This document shows, piece by piece, positions 44,030 to 56,451 of a DNA stretch of 64,000 nucleotides. Position numbers and translations under genes: made by a program. The first letter of the stretch is position 1; each line of letters begins with the position of its first letter. The notes beneath the pieces were generated by a model. The model was not told where the DNA came from and did no database searches. It was given only the letters and a program-made list of their open reading frames with translations. Origin of the DNA: Brachyhypopomus gauderio (lineage: Eukaryota > Chordata > Actinopteri > Gymnotiformes > Hypopomidae); assembly GCF_052324685.1 (NCBI RefSeq), contig NC_135225.1:7833834-7897833 (forward strand), given 5' to 3'.

Positions 44030-44849
44030 TTTCAGGCACTATTACACGTAGCTTGGCCCCCGCTGTCGGATTGCAGGAGCAATAGATGTGGCTAAGCGCT
44101 TCCGTGATCGTCAAGGGGAAACCTCGGACCGCACGCAAAACCGCTAACACGTATGTCATTGACCGCCGCGACGCTGCGCGCTGCCTGCACGTTTAGGCCC
44201 ATCCAGATGTGTTGTACGTCTACTCGAGACGTTCGGACGCGCGATGTGACGTTTCAGACCAGAGTAATCAACTCGGAACGTTTAAAGCCCAGCGATCACG
44301 GCTAGGATGTTTTTCATTTAAAACATACTTTCAGTACAAGTGTTATGGTAATTTAGGAATGTCAAATGAGCGTTATTTTTACAGATTGATTTTATTACCA
44401 GCAGTCGCGGCTCGGAATGAGACTTGACAGTTTAGCTATATCCTGCAACTTTGCTTTCCCATGTTTAAACAAAAAAATAAAGTTTTATTAGAAATCGATG
44501 GACACGAAGCAGTGCTGAACATTGCTGAACTGTGTCAGAGATTTGGCATTTTATTAGCTGTATTGCCCTATCATTTAACGTTTCAAGACAATATATTCAT
44601 TATGGTAGAACTTTCCATTTTCCACAAATAAAAAAAACAATGGCTCTTCTCCAAATATATGCAATTCAAGCAAGAAATTCAATTGGTATTTAGCCCAACG
44701 AACATTAAAGTCAAAGTTTTGTTGCAGAGCAACTTCCTTTCATAGCAGAACAAAATTTATACACCTGATCGGATATATTTACATCCGCCTTGTCGCGCGT
44801 GGAACGTGCGCGTGCGCCCAATGCCACGTGACTGCCGTCCGTGACGCAA

Positions 44850-44859
44850 TTTTCCCGCC
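44850..44859 (+). promoter_or_regulatory. E2F-type site before mcmbp
   Basis: TTTTCCCGCC matches the E2F consensus TTTSSCGC closely and lies 118 bases before the mcmbp start codon. Confidence 0.5.
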
Positions 44860-44862
44860 ACC

Positions 44863-44880
44863 ATGAATCGTGCGGCGTAG
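44863..44880 (+). other. short upstream ORF with ideal Kozak context
   Basis: GCCACCATGA begins a five-codon frame (MNRAA, then TAG) 114 bases before the mcmbp ATG. Whether it is in the mRNA depends on the transcription start, which I cannot place. Confidence 0.4.
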
Positions 44881-44976
44881 ACGTGTTTGGGGAAACTTGT
44901 CCGAAGTACTTGTGCGAGCAGAATATTTAGTTTGAATCATCTTTCACATCTTTCATATCTTTCGAAGACGTCCACT

Positions 44977-45455
44977 ATGCCTTCAAACGAAGCCTGGATA
45001 AATAACCCGCTGGGCGTTGTCGATGGCATCTTTGGTAGGATGCAAGAGTCGGCGGCGCAGTGATGTTTGGCGTGGGCTGAATTGTTACTTGTGCAGCTGC
45101 GTTAGCCACGTTAGCTAGTTGAGCTAGCTGTTTAGCTAACTAGGCTAGTTAGCTTCTGGCTACAGCTAAGTCATCTAAGTGGCTAGTTTTAGTTGCGTGA
45201 TTTACTGTTTAATTAATGATCAGCTAACCAGCTAACTCGTATGTTCTATCTAGCTAGGTCAGCTGTCGTGTAAAGGTGTTGGAGCTTTAAACGTGTTTAA
45301 AACGTGACTGGTGTAAGGTGATGAAGTTTGTGTGCATAACTGTTGTGTTTCTCTACAGCACAGAGGAAGTCCAGTCCAGAATGGGAACGAAAGGTGCTGG
45401 ACTACTTCAAAGAGAAACTGAAAGTAAACGACGCCAAATCCTGGGTAATGTTCTT

Positions 45456-45526
<71 letters not shown>

Positions 45527-47997
45527 GGATATTACTTCCTGTCATCATGCAGTTTCATGTAATTACGTTGCAGTTTTACTAACTGTGGTTAATTTTCATA
45601 AACCCCGCTTATGTGTTTATATGTGCTGCTGGTCATGTTGAAACATACTCTGTTTAGACGACCTAGTAACTCTAACGCCCTGTATCGTGGTCAGATGTTT
45701 GGGGTTGTGTGTGTGTGTAGAGTGATTCACTGGTGTGTTTGGTGTTGTTTAGGTCCCCTCCCTAAATGATATTCCCCTGCACTACCTGAAGCCCAACAGT
45801 CTAGTGAAGTTCCGCTGTATGATCCAGGACATGTTTGATCCAGAATTCTTCATGGGGGTTTACGAGAGAGCCGATCCCTCAACAAATTCAAAAGTGAGCC
45901 AGTATGGTTATTACGTATGCTTTGTAATTGTGCATATTATGTATGCTTTGTAAACATGTTTTAATTACACAATTTCGAAGAGTTCTTGAGTTTGGATTGG
46001 ATATTTATACCATAATTGTTTTTCACATCCACAATATACAGTTGTTTGTCTCAAATGTTCATCTTTTTGAAATGTTATTTGAGTTCTGAGGTTAAAATGG
46101 TTCTTAACTATGAATGTGTTTTGAGGACATTTGTTTGCCTGTATTCCACTGCATTTTGATCTTTGGATTAAATTTTCAGGAACTGAGATGTGGAAAGTAT
46201 AAAGACATTACTGACTGTGGGGTGAGTGAACTATCTTTAACAATGTTGATTAATTAAAAACTTATTTTCTATGTGTCTGTTGTATGAATAATTATTTATG
46301 TACAAGTAATTTCAAGTCATACCACAGTTACATGTATACAAAAATGAATAATTTGTCATTTTTCTTTTATTACTTACTAATGCAATGACTATCATTATTC
46401 TAATGAAGTTGTGCTTGTTGAATCTCAGCAGGTGGATTTCAACTCAAGAAACATTGTAACTTCAGAGAGACAGACGTTCTATTGTGTCCCTATCCCAGGG
46501 GAATCTAAGTGGGTGAAGGAAATATCCTTTTTCTTGTACAAGCTCTCAGCCCTTGGAACAATTGAGAGCACAGTGCTTGTTTGTTTTGAGGAAGTATTGT
46601 GCACCAAGTAAATCCTTACGACTATGAGAAAATCGATGCTTTTAAAAACGTTGGTCCTTCACTGTTGAGAACAGCTATGCATGTTCCAGTCAAGCACGGG
46701 TGATTGCGTCCACATCCTACACCCCAAACAGGCACAAACGTAGTTATGAAGAGGACGACGAGATGGACATGCAGCAACAGAAGGAATTAAGCTCAGGTTG
46801 TAGAGCATTTTTGTTTGTCAAATGCCTTTTGTTTTTGCATTTTTGTTTGTCAAATGTTTAGTTTGATCGTAATTATCTAGAAGAGAAGGTTCTCAGACTT
46901 CTCAAATGAATGCTTGGACCTGACTGATCGATGTCATTAGGACAGGCAAAATAAAAACGAGTTTATCTAAAATCGTTATATTATATATTATCTGAGCTGG
47001 CATTCCCTTCTTCTCTCTGTAGGACCTCAGAACGTAGTTGATTCTTGTAGGAATGTGGAATCAAAGCGCCTGGAGACAGAAGCTCCCAGTCAGAATGGTG
47101 CTTCTACTCACTGCTCATCTAACCTGGATCTCAACTTTCCCCTTCCTGGAGAACAAGGCCCAGCCTGCCTGGTCAAAGTAGGGCACAGTTCGTATATTAG
47201 TTTTATTTTAGATTACAAAGGTATGATGTCGTCAGAATACCTCAGCTTTGGTGGAGGATTCTGATTGGATTATTGAGTTGTCAATAAGATGGCTGTTAAA
47301 CTGTGGAGGAACAACAATGAGATTCAGTATTTATGAATGAATGTTCAATTTATATAGCACCTTTCAAGATACCCAAGATCGCTTTACAATTTTAACACTG
47401 GTACAACTCTTACACAACCAATCACACACCGGCGAGAAGCGGCAGCCAATTGCACACAGTATACTCTCTACCGGGATCCACAGCCCCCTGGGGGGCTGAA
47501 TGGGGTGCAGGAAGGGGAGAGAGGACAGACCCTAGTGGCAGAGCACCATCCACCACTGGACATACAAGCACACACACATTCATGCACACACACTCAAACA
47601 ACTACTTTGTATTGAACAGAGACACAGACACACTCAGGGAGAATTTGTCAGGGAATCAGAGAGGGCCAATTTACCTAACCTCCATGTCTTTGGACTGTGG
47701 GAGGAAACCCACGCAGACACGGGGAGAACATGGAAACTCCACTCAGATAGGGACTTGAACCCAAGACTCCAGTGCTGAGAGGCAAACGTGCTAACCACCA
47801 AGACACCGTGTTGCACATTTATCTCATTAGCTACTGTATAACAATTTGTTAATTGTTGATACATTTTGCAGTACTAGTATCAGTATTTAGTAGTGACATT
47901 ATGTTCTGATCTCTTCCCGTGTACCTCGAAAATGTGCCATATTTTTGTCTGCTGTGAACATCCCAGTTGATTCCAGTTGAGAGTGAGTTGTGGGTCT

Positions 47998-48036
<39 letters not shown>

Positions 48037-51000
48037 GTACTGTTATATTCATATGATACACCAAATATTTTTATATGCAGGATGACCATTAACCATGTCA
48101 CAGCCAGCATTTACCGGTGTGTTTTTAAATGTCATTTATATTATAATCAAAAAATCACAAAACCATTATAGATATAGCGATCTAGCTATGTCTATTCTCG
48201 TAATATGTGGCGCTAATTGGAATATTATATATAAAATATTTTGTCATTTTCAAACCTTTCAAAATTCTAAAGCTTTTTTTGTGCCTGACATGAGCGCTTT
48301 TTCCCACCGAGCCAGAGAACTGCTTCCCTATTTAGATTCTCCCTCTGTGTAACACTGGCAGATGTATGAGGAGTGGGACAGCTTCAGACTCAACGATATG
48401 CTGGAGGTCTTCGGTGTTCTCTCGGTCGACCCTGCACTGAGCTTCATAGCTGATGACAAGTAGGCTTTCCTTAGGTGTTTTTTTTCTTTGTTTATTTGGA
48501 TATTTGAATAGAACCCATCACTCCTGCCGTCTAGACGTTTCCTGAATGAAAGTGCCTGTTTGTAGGGAGGCGTCATCTCTGTTGGATCCGACAGACGGCA
48601 TGGAAACTGCTGAGGAGCAGAGAGCCCACAGTCCACCCGCGTCTCTTGTCCCTCGCCTCCACGTGCTGTACGCCCAGCCCCTACAGCACAACAACCCACT
48701 TCTGCCACCTGCTGTCTCGGAGGACAAAGGAGCCCGTAAGATGCCCATTCTTCATTCTCCTTGTGTTCTGCTTGCTATAGTACACATTAGTCATGTCGGT
48801 CAGCTACGTTGGGTGTTTGTGTCCTCAGTTCCAAGCGGTTTTCTGAGCGAGATGAACTCGGTCAGAGGCGAACTCCTCACGTACTTCACACACGTCTTGC
48901 TGGGAGACGTGCTGGCAGCGGAGTATCTCCTCCTCCACCTCATCTCCAGCGTGTGAGTGGATCAAAACACCCCCAGGGATGTCACCTTGTGATTGGACCC
49001 CCCAAAACAATATCCTCCCATGTTTTTCTGCATTGGTAAATGTTCACGCAGCAGGGCACAGGAGTGTGTGTAGTCGGCCGTGAGATGAAGATGCGTACTG
49101 GTTGCGTTAGAGAGGGCGAGATAGCCGTGACTATGTGTGAAGTCTATGCAGGATCGCTCTTCACAAATTTCACCTAGAACATTCACTCCCTTGGACTGCG
49201 TGGTCTGTTTTCAGAATTGTCATAGGTTATAACACACAGACACATTAGACCCCCAATTAAACATTTGTTTGCATACAGAATGCGAATGAATGAAGAATGA
49301 AAATTTAAGCTCGGTTTCGTTAGGTTTCCTCTCTGTAACTTTGTGTTTATCAGCTGCAGCTGCAGAGTCCTATGTTGAATTCTATAGTGCTTAGATTTCA
49401 GGATAAAGAATTGCACCACATTCATGACGTATAAGATGGTTTATATTGAACGTGATTGGTCAGGATGAGTCTGTAATGCCTGGTTTCTGTCCTCATGTGG
49501 AATCCTGTGTGTATGTACCCATTTAGGTACGCCCGCAGAGATGTTCTTCCCCTGGGCAAATTTGCCCTCAATATTAGCGGCTGCCCACACAACTCCTCAT
49601 ACACAGAACAGCTCTACCAGATCATCCAGCAGCTACTGCCGTCTGTGAGTACTCTGGGGTCGTTGAGTACATGGATCGCCGGCTTGTTTCTTCTCTTTGA
49701 CAAAACCAAAGCTCCAGCACAGAAATAAGTTTTCACCTTGTGTTATGTTGTGGTCTGTCCAGTCATACCGGCTGTGTATGAGTCTCAACAACATGAATAA
49801 CCTGCCAATGGTGCCCAGGAAAGACTACACAGCCAACCGGCTGGTGAGTGGGATTCTCCAGCTGGCCAGCAACACCTCGTTGTTTCTCGACGAGACGCAG
49901 CTTGAGCAAGGCCAACTGGACGCTACAGGTCAGCACTGCAGCACACGTTTCACGCTTGTTAAATCACTGTTCGGTTTCCAACCGAGTTGCATCAGAGGAA
50001 ATGTGCTTTTTACATTTTGAAAGGTTTTAAAGATTCGTTTCCACCCTTTTGACATTTCTTGGCAGTGTCATCTTTGATTAAACAACCATACTCGATTATG
50101 TAAACTTGCATCTGGAGTTCCACCTTTTAAGGTTTTTGAAAATTTAAACACTGCCACCTAGTGGATGTATAATTTTACCTGCCAGTTATCAGTTACTGAT
50201 ATTTATAAATTTTTTCCCACCAACACTTGAGGCACACCATCATAACATCCTGACTTCTAAGACTAAAATAGATGAGATAAAATTGTGTGACTGCACAGTA
50301 GTCTGTTATCAGCAACATAAAACTTCATCACAGTCCTGTTGGAATAGCTGGTTAGTGGGACATCTCCTCCCCATACACACATGCAGCGCGTGGGAGGGAA
50401 TAAGCAGCAGGTGTGTGGGTCTCTAGAGGGAAAGGTTGAAGAAGTGAGGACTCCAGTCTGTCTTTCACCAGATCCTTTACTTCATCAGGTTTTAGTTTGA
50501 CTCGGAAGCTGTATGGGAAACTTGATGAGTTTATGCAATGTGGTTTTATTATACAGCAGTTTCTTTACATTTAAATGTAAAGTGATATATCCAATACAGT
50601 GAGATCTGTCAATTACTCAAATATCCGACTCTAAAATGTCAGGTGTAAGCATCACCAAACTGGAGAGTATTGGAGGTTGAAACAGTAAAATATGCATACA
50701 TGGACATGTGCAACCGCTTACACATTCCCATATAAACTCCCATCTAATAGTATTTTAAGCATCAACAGCAGAGGCACCTCAGGGGGAAATGTCGGCCTTA
50801 TTAGGGTTTTCGGCAGTCGCGAGCTTCGTGGAGGAGCACAGACATCGCACAAGTCCTTCTGCCTGCTTCTGTTCCACTGCTGCTGGTAAACAGTGACAGA
50901 ATAGCGCAGTGTGGGTTACATGACTCCCTGCTGCCATTTGCAACCGTGCCTGTTTCAGAAAGGCACCTTCTGCAGTCGACACTTCTTCCAGATGCCTGGT

Positions 51001-51123
51001 AGACTCCAGGTTTCCGCTGCAGCCTTTCTCGCGCGTTCTTGATATGCCGTCGGTCGTCGTTCAGCAAGCTGTAGCAGTCGGGCAGTTAGCACTCGCTGCA
51101 CCTCCTGGAAGACTATGTGAAGC

Positions 51124-51179
<56 letters not shown>

Positions 51180-52816
51180 GTGTAGGCGTACGGAACATTA
51201 CTGCCCTGGCAAACCTGATCTCTTGGCAGAAGGTCGATTATGACTTCAGCTACCACCAGATGGAATTCCCCTGCAATATTAACGTGCTGGTCACGTCCGA
51301 GGGCCGCTCGCTCCTCCCGGTAAGGACCGCAGCTCTGCTTCGTCTTTTTTCTCGCACACATCTGCCGCTGGGCACTTTGGGACGCCAGAGGGCAAATGTG
51401 GACGGAGAGGGTCAAGCAAACCCCGCCAGGCGCCAGTGTTTGGGTTCGGCGCTGCTCTCAGGAGGTCGGCATGTGCACTGCTGCCTCTTTCCGCCGGGCA
51501 GCCAGAGAGACGGCGTGTTTCTCTCCGCTCCACGGAGGTCTCGGCAGCTCCCCTCCTGGGCTCTCTATGCAGCTTCAGCTCTGATGCTGACAGCCTGTGG
51601 AATGTGCTGTGCTATTCCTGTGTGTTGGCTCATGGGTTACCATGGCTGCAGCTGCACTACAAGGACACAGGAGAGCAAGAGGCCGGGACAGACCATCCAT
51701 TTAATGACAAAGAAAGCACTGTAAACTTGACAAACCGCCACACAGTATCGCACTTTGGAAAGACCGTTTATTCTGAGGCGGGTTCAAATTTGCTTTTAGA
51801 CAAGCATGGCTTTGGTTTGTCAACGTTTTGTCCTCCTGTATCTCTCGCAACGTTTCAGAACGATGAGCTTGGAAATGGTGCATAACCCGAAAGCACATTT
51901 GACACATGATCTGGGAAGGACGTCATTTGCTTGCATTTGCTTTAGCTCGGTACTCTCTCCTCTGCAGTGTGACAGCCAGGTGCACCTCCGGCCCACTGTG
52001 AGTCCGCCCAACATGGAGGAGTACCTCAAGGCCATCCAGCTAGCACAACTTCCATCCCAGCTCAACAAGTACCGTATATATCTCACTGTGGCACACTTAC
52101 TGGACTACAGCATCTCTGAGCAGGTCACTAAGGTCAGCAGGCGGTGGTTTTACCCTTTCTGTTTTTTACTTTGTGTGTGGGTCTGTATGTCTTCAGGTTT
52201 TTTTCCAAAAAGCTAATTATTAAAGCAGGTATGAATTAAGATTTTGCTAATTGGAGGGGTTTGTCATTTCCCCATTTGCCTTTCACCATTGGCCACACTT
52301 TTGAACTGTTTAAAATATATATACATGTAGCTAATATGTGATTAAACTTGGGAGTCCTTAGAGACATTGTTCACAAATTAGGCTTCATTTTATCACTGCA
52401 ATAAAAAAATGTAACAAAAAATTGTTATATTATCTGTTTGTCTGCACACAACCCAAGAAGTTGATCCTGTTTTTATCTTAAATTTGTAGGCAGTGGAGGA
52501 GGACTTTGTTGAAATGCGCAAGGATGACCCCCAGAGCATATCTGCTGAGGACCTGCATAGGATGTTGAGTGTTGCAAGGTGGGTTTGATAACTTTATTTT
52601 ATAGTTCTTCTTGGTAACTTCGTTAGTGCCCAGTCTATGACTGTATAGTTAAGTATGGGACTCCTAACAGGTGATCTTTTGACCTACAGATTGCTTTCTT
52701 TAAGCTATGGCCAGACAACTCTTTCAAGAGATGGTTGGATTAAAGCCAAACAACTAGAGATGGTGCGTCACAGCCGGACACAGCAGCAAGAATGTGTGAA
52801 TGGCAATGAGCCTTGA
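44977..52816 (+). CDS. mcmbp: MCM complex-binding protein (complete)
   Basis: Coding exons: 44977-45034, 45359-45444, 45753-45893, 46180-46221, 46429-46521, 46673-46796, 47023-47177, 48362-48459, 48566-48735, 48829-48952, 49527-49644, 49763-49928, 51186-51319, 51968-52132, 52490-52578, 52690-52816 (TGA). Phases close to 629 aa (human about 642). MCM-BP binds MCM3-7 in the nucleus, affects MCM loading and unloading at replication origins, and supports sister-chromatid cohesion. Family-typical stretches include the [20 protein letters not shown] block, [58 protein letters not shown] and [16 protein letters not shown]. The intron 46522-46672 is U12-type AT-AC. Exon 5 has a tandem CAGCAG acceptor, so one Gln may be optional. 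The protein ends QECVNGNEP. Identity is certain. Confidence 0.96.
45461..45525 (+). repeat. (TG)n microsatellite in mcmbp intron 2
   Basis: About 64 bases of TG begin 16 bases after the donor at 45445. Confidence 0.95.
46522..46672 (+). other. mcmbp: U12-type AT-AC intron of mcmbp
   Basis: The intron starts ATATCCTTT, a perfect U12 AT-AC 5' splice site, and ends AC. The branch-site-like TCCTTCAC at 46655-46662 places the branch A 11 bases from the 3' end, in the normal U12 range. No GT-AG alternative keeps the conserved ...WVKE / SY...SQARV junction in phase. It must be removed by the minor spliceosome. Confidence 0.92.
47333..47817 (-). mobile_element. tRNA-derived SINE (V-SINE/DANA-like)
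   Basis: Read on the minus strand, this begins with a tRNA-like head: GGTGGTTAGCAC as a degenerate box A and GGTTCAAGTCCC as a box B (reverse complement of 47750-47761). The central core TCCTCCCACAGTCCAAAGAC is shared by many fish V-SINE/DANA-type elements. The tail toward 47333 is AT-rich (TATATAGCACCTTTCAAG on the plus strand). It lies antisense in mcmbp intron 7. The family name is from memory and the left edge is approximate. Confidence 0.7.
48000..48035 (+). repeat. G36 homopolymer in mcmbp intron 7
   Basis: Thirty-six consecutive G on the transcribed-sense strand, between the SINE and the exon starting at 48362. Very long for a vertebrate G run; length may vary or be misassembled. Confidence 0.9.
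49929..51185. other. mcmbp intron 12
   Basis: This 1.26 kb intron ends in a TG microsatellite at 51127-51177 that runs nearly into the acceptor. No gene is recognised. Confidence 0.7.
51127..51177 (+). repeat. (TG)n microsatellite next to an mcmbp acceptor
   Basis: About 25 TG units are followed only by TTTGTGTAG before the exon that starts at 51186. Confidence 0.95.
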
Positions 52817-55800
52817 CCTAGTCAACTTTCCAACATTTACATCCAGATTTACCAACTCGTTATCTGCGTTATAAAAATTCAGGTTCCTTCATGTCTTTGT
52901 ACAGTACTGAGGGTTTTTTTTTTTGTACTTCACCATTTTAAAGGTGTGACCAAGAAAAGGAAATAAATAAATAGGTATTTTTGAATAAATGTTTTTGATA
53001 AATCGGAACACATTGTGTACAGAAGACTTGAAAATTGATATAACGTGTAACACCATCTTATGTTAAGTTAGTCTTGTTCAGCATATTGGAGAATAAAAAT
53101 TGGACTTGATGTCTGTAAAACGTTATTCTGTTTTATGGATGTCTGTTCTCACAGTTTATGCTGCTTGTTTTTATCGAATGCCTTGTGCGTTCCAAGCTTT
53201 GGCCAGCCCAAACATTCTCTCCCTGTGGGCTGAGAATTCCTGTGTGGCAGGGTGATCACTGTTTCTCACCCTGCAGCTGAATGCCTGGAATTTACTGCAG
53301 TTCAGCCTGATGGCATCAGGCAGACCCTACTGAGGAAAAGACCATTTTCAGACACTCGAGTTTGATATGGCACATCCGTGTGTATACAACTCTCAAACCC
53401 TGTGGTGCTGCTTCAGTTTGCAAGATCATACTTCATAATATTTGGGATCCATAATATTTTCAGATACATGTAATTTGACACCTATGGTATGTTCATATTT
53501 TCCTGAACTACTGTCCACTGCCGTCTTCTCCTTGAGCCACCTCAACTAATGCTGTAGTACTGGAAATTTCCCAATACCACTCCAGGGGTCCCAGTGCATA
53601 GCAAAATTTCCTCGGGTCATAAATTCTTCGCAAGCTGAGACTAGCATGCAAAAATATGTAGGTGTGGTATACTAGGTCTGATTTAAGATCAAGTTTCCTA
53701 AAAGTATATATTTTTTTTAATTCATGATTTATCATTAATGTAACAATTTACAAAAAATCACCAAAACAAATTTATTTTGAATTTTTTTACTTAAAAAAAC
53801 TCCCAGATATGTCCAATAGCATTTTAAAACACAGCAGTTTTAGACATTTGCAATATTATTAGAAAACAAAGGATTAGGACAAGAATAAATAAGGTAGTAA
53901 ATAATGCAGTACTATTTTGGGTACATCTCTCAAACTGTGGAAGAGATCACCATTTTTCCCCAGACATGAGGAAAGGGAGGATGCTGGAAAGTGTGCTTAA
54001 ATGCTGTGCAATAACTTAACACTAAACGACAGAATATAACATTTCCGAAAAAACAAAAATTCAGGTATCAGGCATGTCAGTAAACAAAGTTGTAATGGCA
54101 AATTAAAACATGGTTTTCAAAGCACTTCGTGTAAAATAATGGTCCTTTTTCAGCAACTTTAGGAAACAAAAACTAGAAAGGTACAGGTCTTTAGAATGCA
54201 TAGAAATTACAAAAGAAAAATAAAGGGAACAGGATACAGTGAACATCCAATACAAGAGGAATGTGTACACACTAGGAGTGTCAGAAGATTTTAAAATGTT
54301 TGTACCTATGCCTTGAAATGTTCTAGTTTAGGCTCCAGTCCAGTGTATGCCATCACAAATGGTTAAAAAATCTTACAAACAAATACCCATTTACCCAACA
54401 TACATATAATCACAATTGTATTATAGCCACTGTATTAAAAAGAGCCAGTTTCGCCATGTACCAGAATGGCGTACCCACTATCAGACACAGAGGTCAAGTC
54501 TAATTGCATGGCTAGAAATTAATATACACAGGAGGTTTACAAATGAAGAACTGACCTCAGCCAAATTACTAAATGAGCTTAAAAGGATGTTTCTCTTTAA
54601 GACATAATTTTCCATTCTCATTTGCAATCTACACAATCACAAGCATTACTGGATCCCAGTGTGCAACAACAGTCAGTCTTAAAGTCAAAGGTTTTAGTCA
54701 TAATCTTGGTTACCCAAATCTGACAAATTTCAGCTATTAAAACTTGCAATACAGAATTTACATGTCCAAGATTAAACTGGATTTTCAAGTAAAATAGTAA
54801 TGTATGGTGCTTTTGAGGTAACTTACCTTTAAACAACCCATTAACATCTGTTTTTAAATCAGGTAAAGCACACCAATGGTTAGGTCTGAAGCCTGTTCAC
54901 TGAAACACCAATGACCTCAATGTAATACCCAAAAATAACAACTTATAACTCGTGTACATTTATTATGATGGTAGACTTGTTAAAAATACCTGCATTTAAG
55001 ATTCTGATAAGGCTTACTCTTGATATTTAAGAGTGCAAAAACATTTTCAGTTGTTTAATATTTTTAATTGCCTGGGTCCTTTGCACCTTACCTACATCAA
55101 ATAACAGCTTAAGTAACCATGTTATGTATACATTTATATACATCCGTTAAAATTCTTAGTTATCCTATAAAGATTATTTTAAATAGAACTACATGCTGGA
55201 ATACTAAAATTTATTTAACCACAAATACTTCAGCAGGCATTTGATGCAGGTCCTTGCAAACAGATTTTACCCCTTTGGATGAGGGGAGGACGTTTTAAGA
55301 GACTGCCCACTTTTCTATTACCCCACTGCATTTCTTTGAAAAAATAACCAGGTCACTTGTATCCTATAAAAAAGACCCCCTCCCCATATTTCTAATCTGA
55401 TAATATACCCCCTGCCTAACAATGTGAAAAGATTAAAGCTACAATAAGTTTTACAATTCAATTATGTTACCAAGTTGCTGCTGATTACAGTTTGTCACAA
55501 TGCAGGAATTAAAATTAGCATGAAGTGACGTTTAGCACTGCACAATATCACTCAACACATGGTAGAAAAGACCGCTAGCTTTCCAGCCCGTAACCTATTT
55601 TGAGCGTTTTAGCTACCTTTTCACTTTAAACTAAAACTGACTAATAGTAGTGTCTTAATGATTAATCAGGTCTTAATTAAAACTACATATTCTACCTTTC
55701 TAATGAATTTGCATATGCATAAAGAAATATCAGTCATACCACTGAAGTGCATTTAAGTGTTTGTCAGAACTGGTATCTTTCTAATCATAAACATATGTAA

Positions 55801-56451
55801 ATAGATTTTTCTGTCTAAATATATTAAATGAAGGGTTTAACTTCAGAGGACTGATATAGTACTTTTATAATATTCTAATTACATACTGGACAATATTATA
55901 TTTAACCTTATATTTTAAGATAATCCTACTTTGGTATACATTTCTAATGACATACACCACAACAGATAGTTCTTTGAATATATGTGACATTTTTTTTTTT
56001 TTTACTTTATTTTTTCTGCTTCCTACCACTGAGCTGCCTTGAACAGATGTTTGAATCTGGCTTGGTACTAAGTTTCAGCTACAGCTACAACACTCAATAG
56101 ATGCAAAAAGAAGAAGTGCACTGCACATCAGAGGTCACAAATAGAAACTAGGCCATGTCTCTTGACATGCAATAAAACTTGCTTGTCTCAGTCTACACGC
56201 GTTTGACCAGTTTCTCAACATGCAAAACCATTAATGTACGAATGTTAATGTATTCATTCAAAATAAGGGCATGGTTGGGTTCATTTATAGTGTACTATTT
56301 ACTATACAACACTAGCTGTAAAATGAGTTAACTAGAAGAGGAACGAGGAGTTGGGATAATAGGTGACTATGCATTTTGTGCAAGCTTATGCTTCTGCTAC
56401 TGTGTTAAAGTCACATTCTACACTAAAAATATCCGAGGCCAAACATACACA
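52817..56451. other. convergent gap: mcmbp 3' UTR and inpp5f 3' UTR
   Basis: Most of this 3.6 kb AT-rich stretch is probably the long 3' UTR of inpp5f on the minus strand. Candidate minus-strand AATAAA (plus TTTATT) occurs near 53768 and elsewhere. No coding exon, tRNA or repeat is recognised. UTR limits cannot be set without transcripts. Confidence 0.5.
53092..53097 (+). promoter_or_regulatory. candidate poly(A) signal of mcmbp
   Basis: AATAAA lies 276 bases after the stop and is followed by TG/T-rich sequence. Earlier overlapping AATAAA copies occur at about 52961-52972. Confidence 0.5.

Larger units (their letters stand above)
44030..44976. promoter_or_regulatory. bidirectional promoter of sec23ip and mcmbp
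   Basis: This segment of about 950 bp lies between two divergent start codons. It is CpG-rich at both ends (about 44030-44240 and 44780-44880) and AT-rich in the middle. On the mcmbp side there is an NRF1-like TGCGCGTGCGC (44807-44817), a CCAAT-like CCCAATG, an E-box CACGTGAC (about 44825-44832) and an E2F-type TTTTCCCGCC (44850-44859). On the sec23ip side there is an ETS-like CTTCCG near 44099. The sites are sequence matches only. An E2F site would fit a gene acting on the MCM helicase. Confidence 0.7.

Noticed and set aside
47450-47758. 102-residue plus-strand open frame in mcmbp intron 7
   Set aside because: It lies within the antisense SINE.
47750-47817. tRNA gene (A and B boxes present)
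   Set aside because: No cloverleaf closes; it is the head of a SINE.
51044-51724. 226-residue plus-strand open frame
   Set aside because: It is one mcmbp exon read out into both introns through a TG repeat; the splice sites at 51186 and 51319 explain the conserved part.
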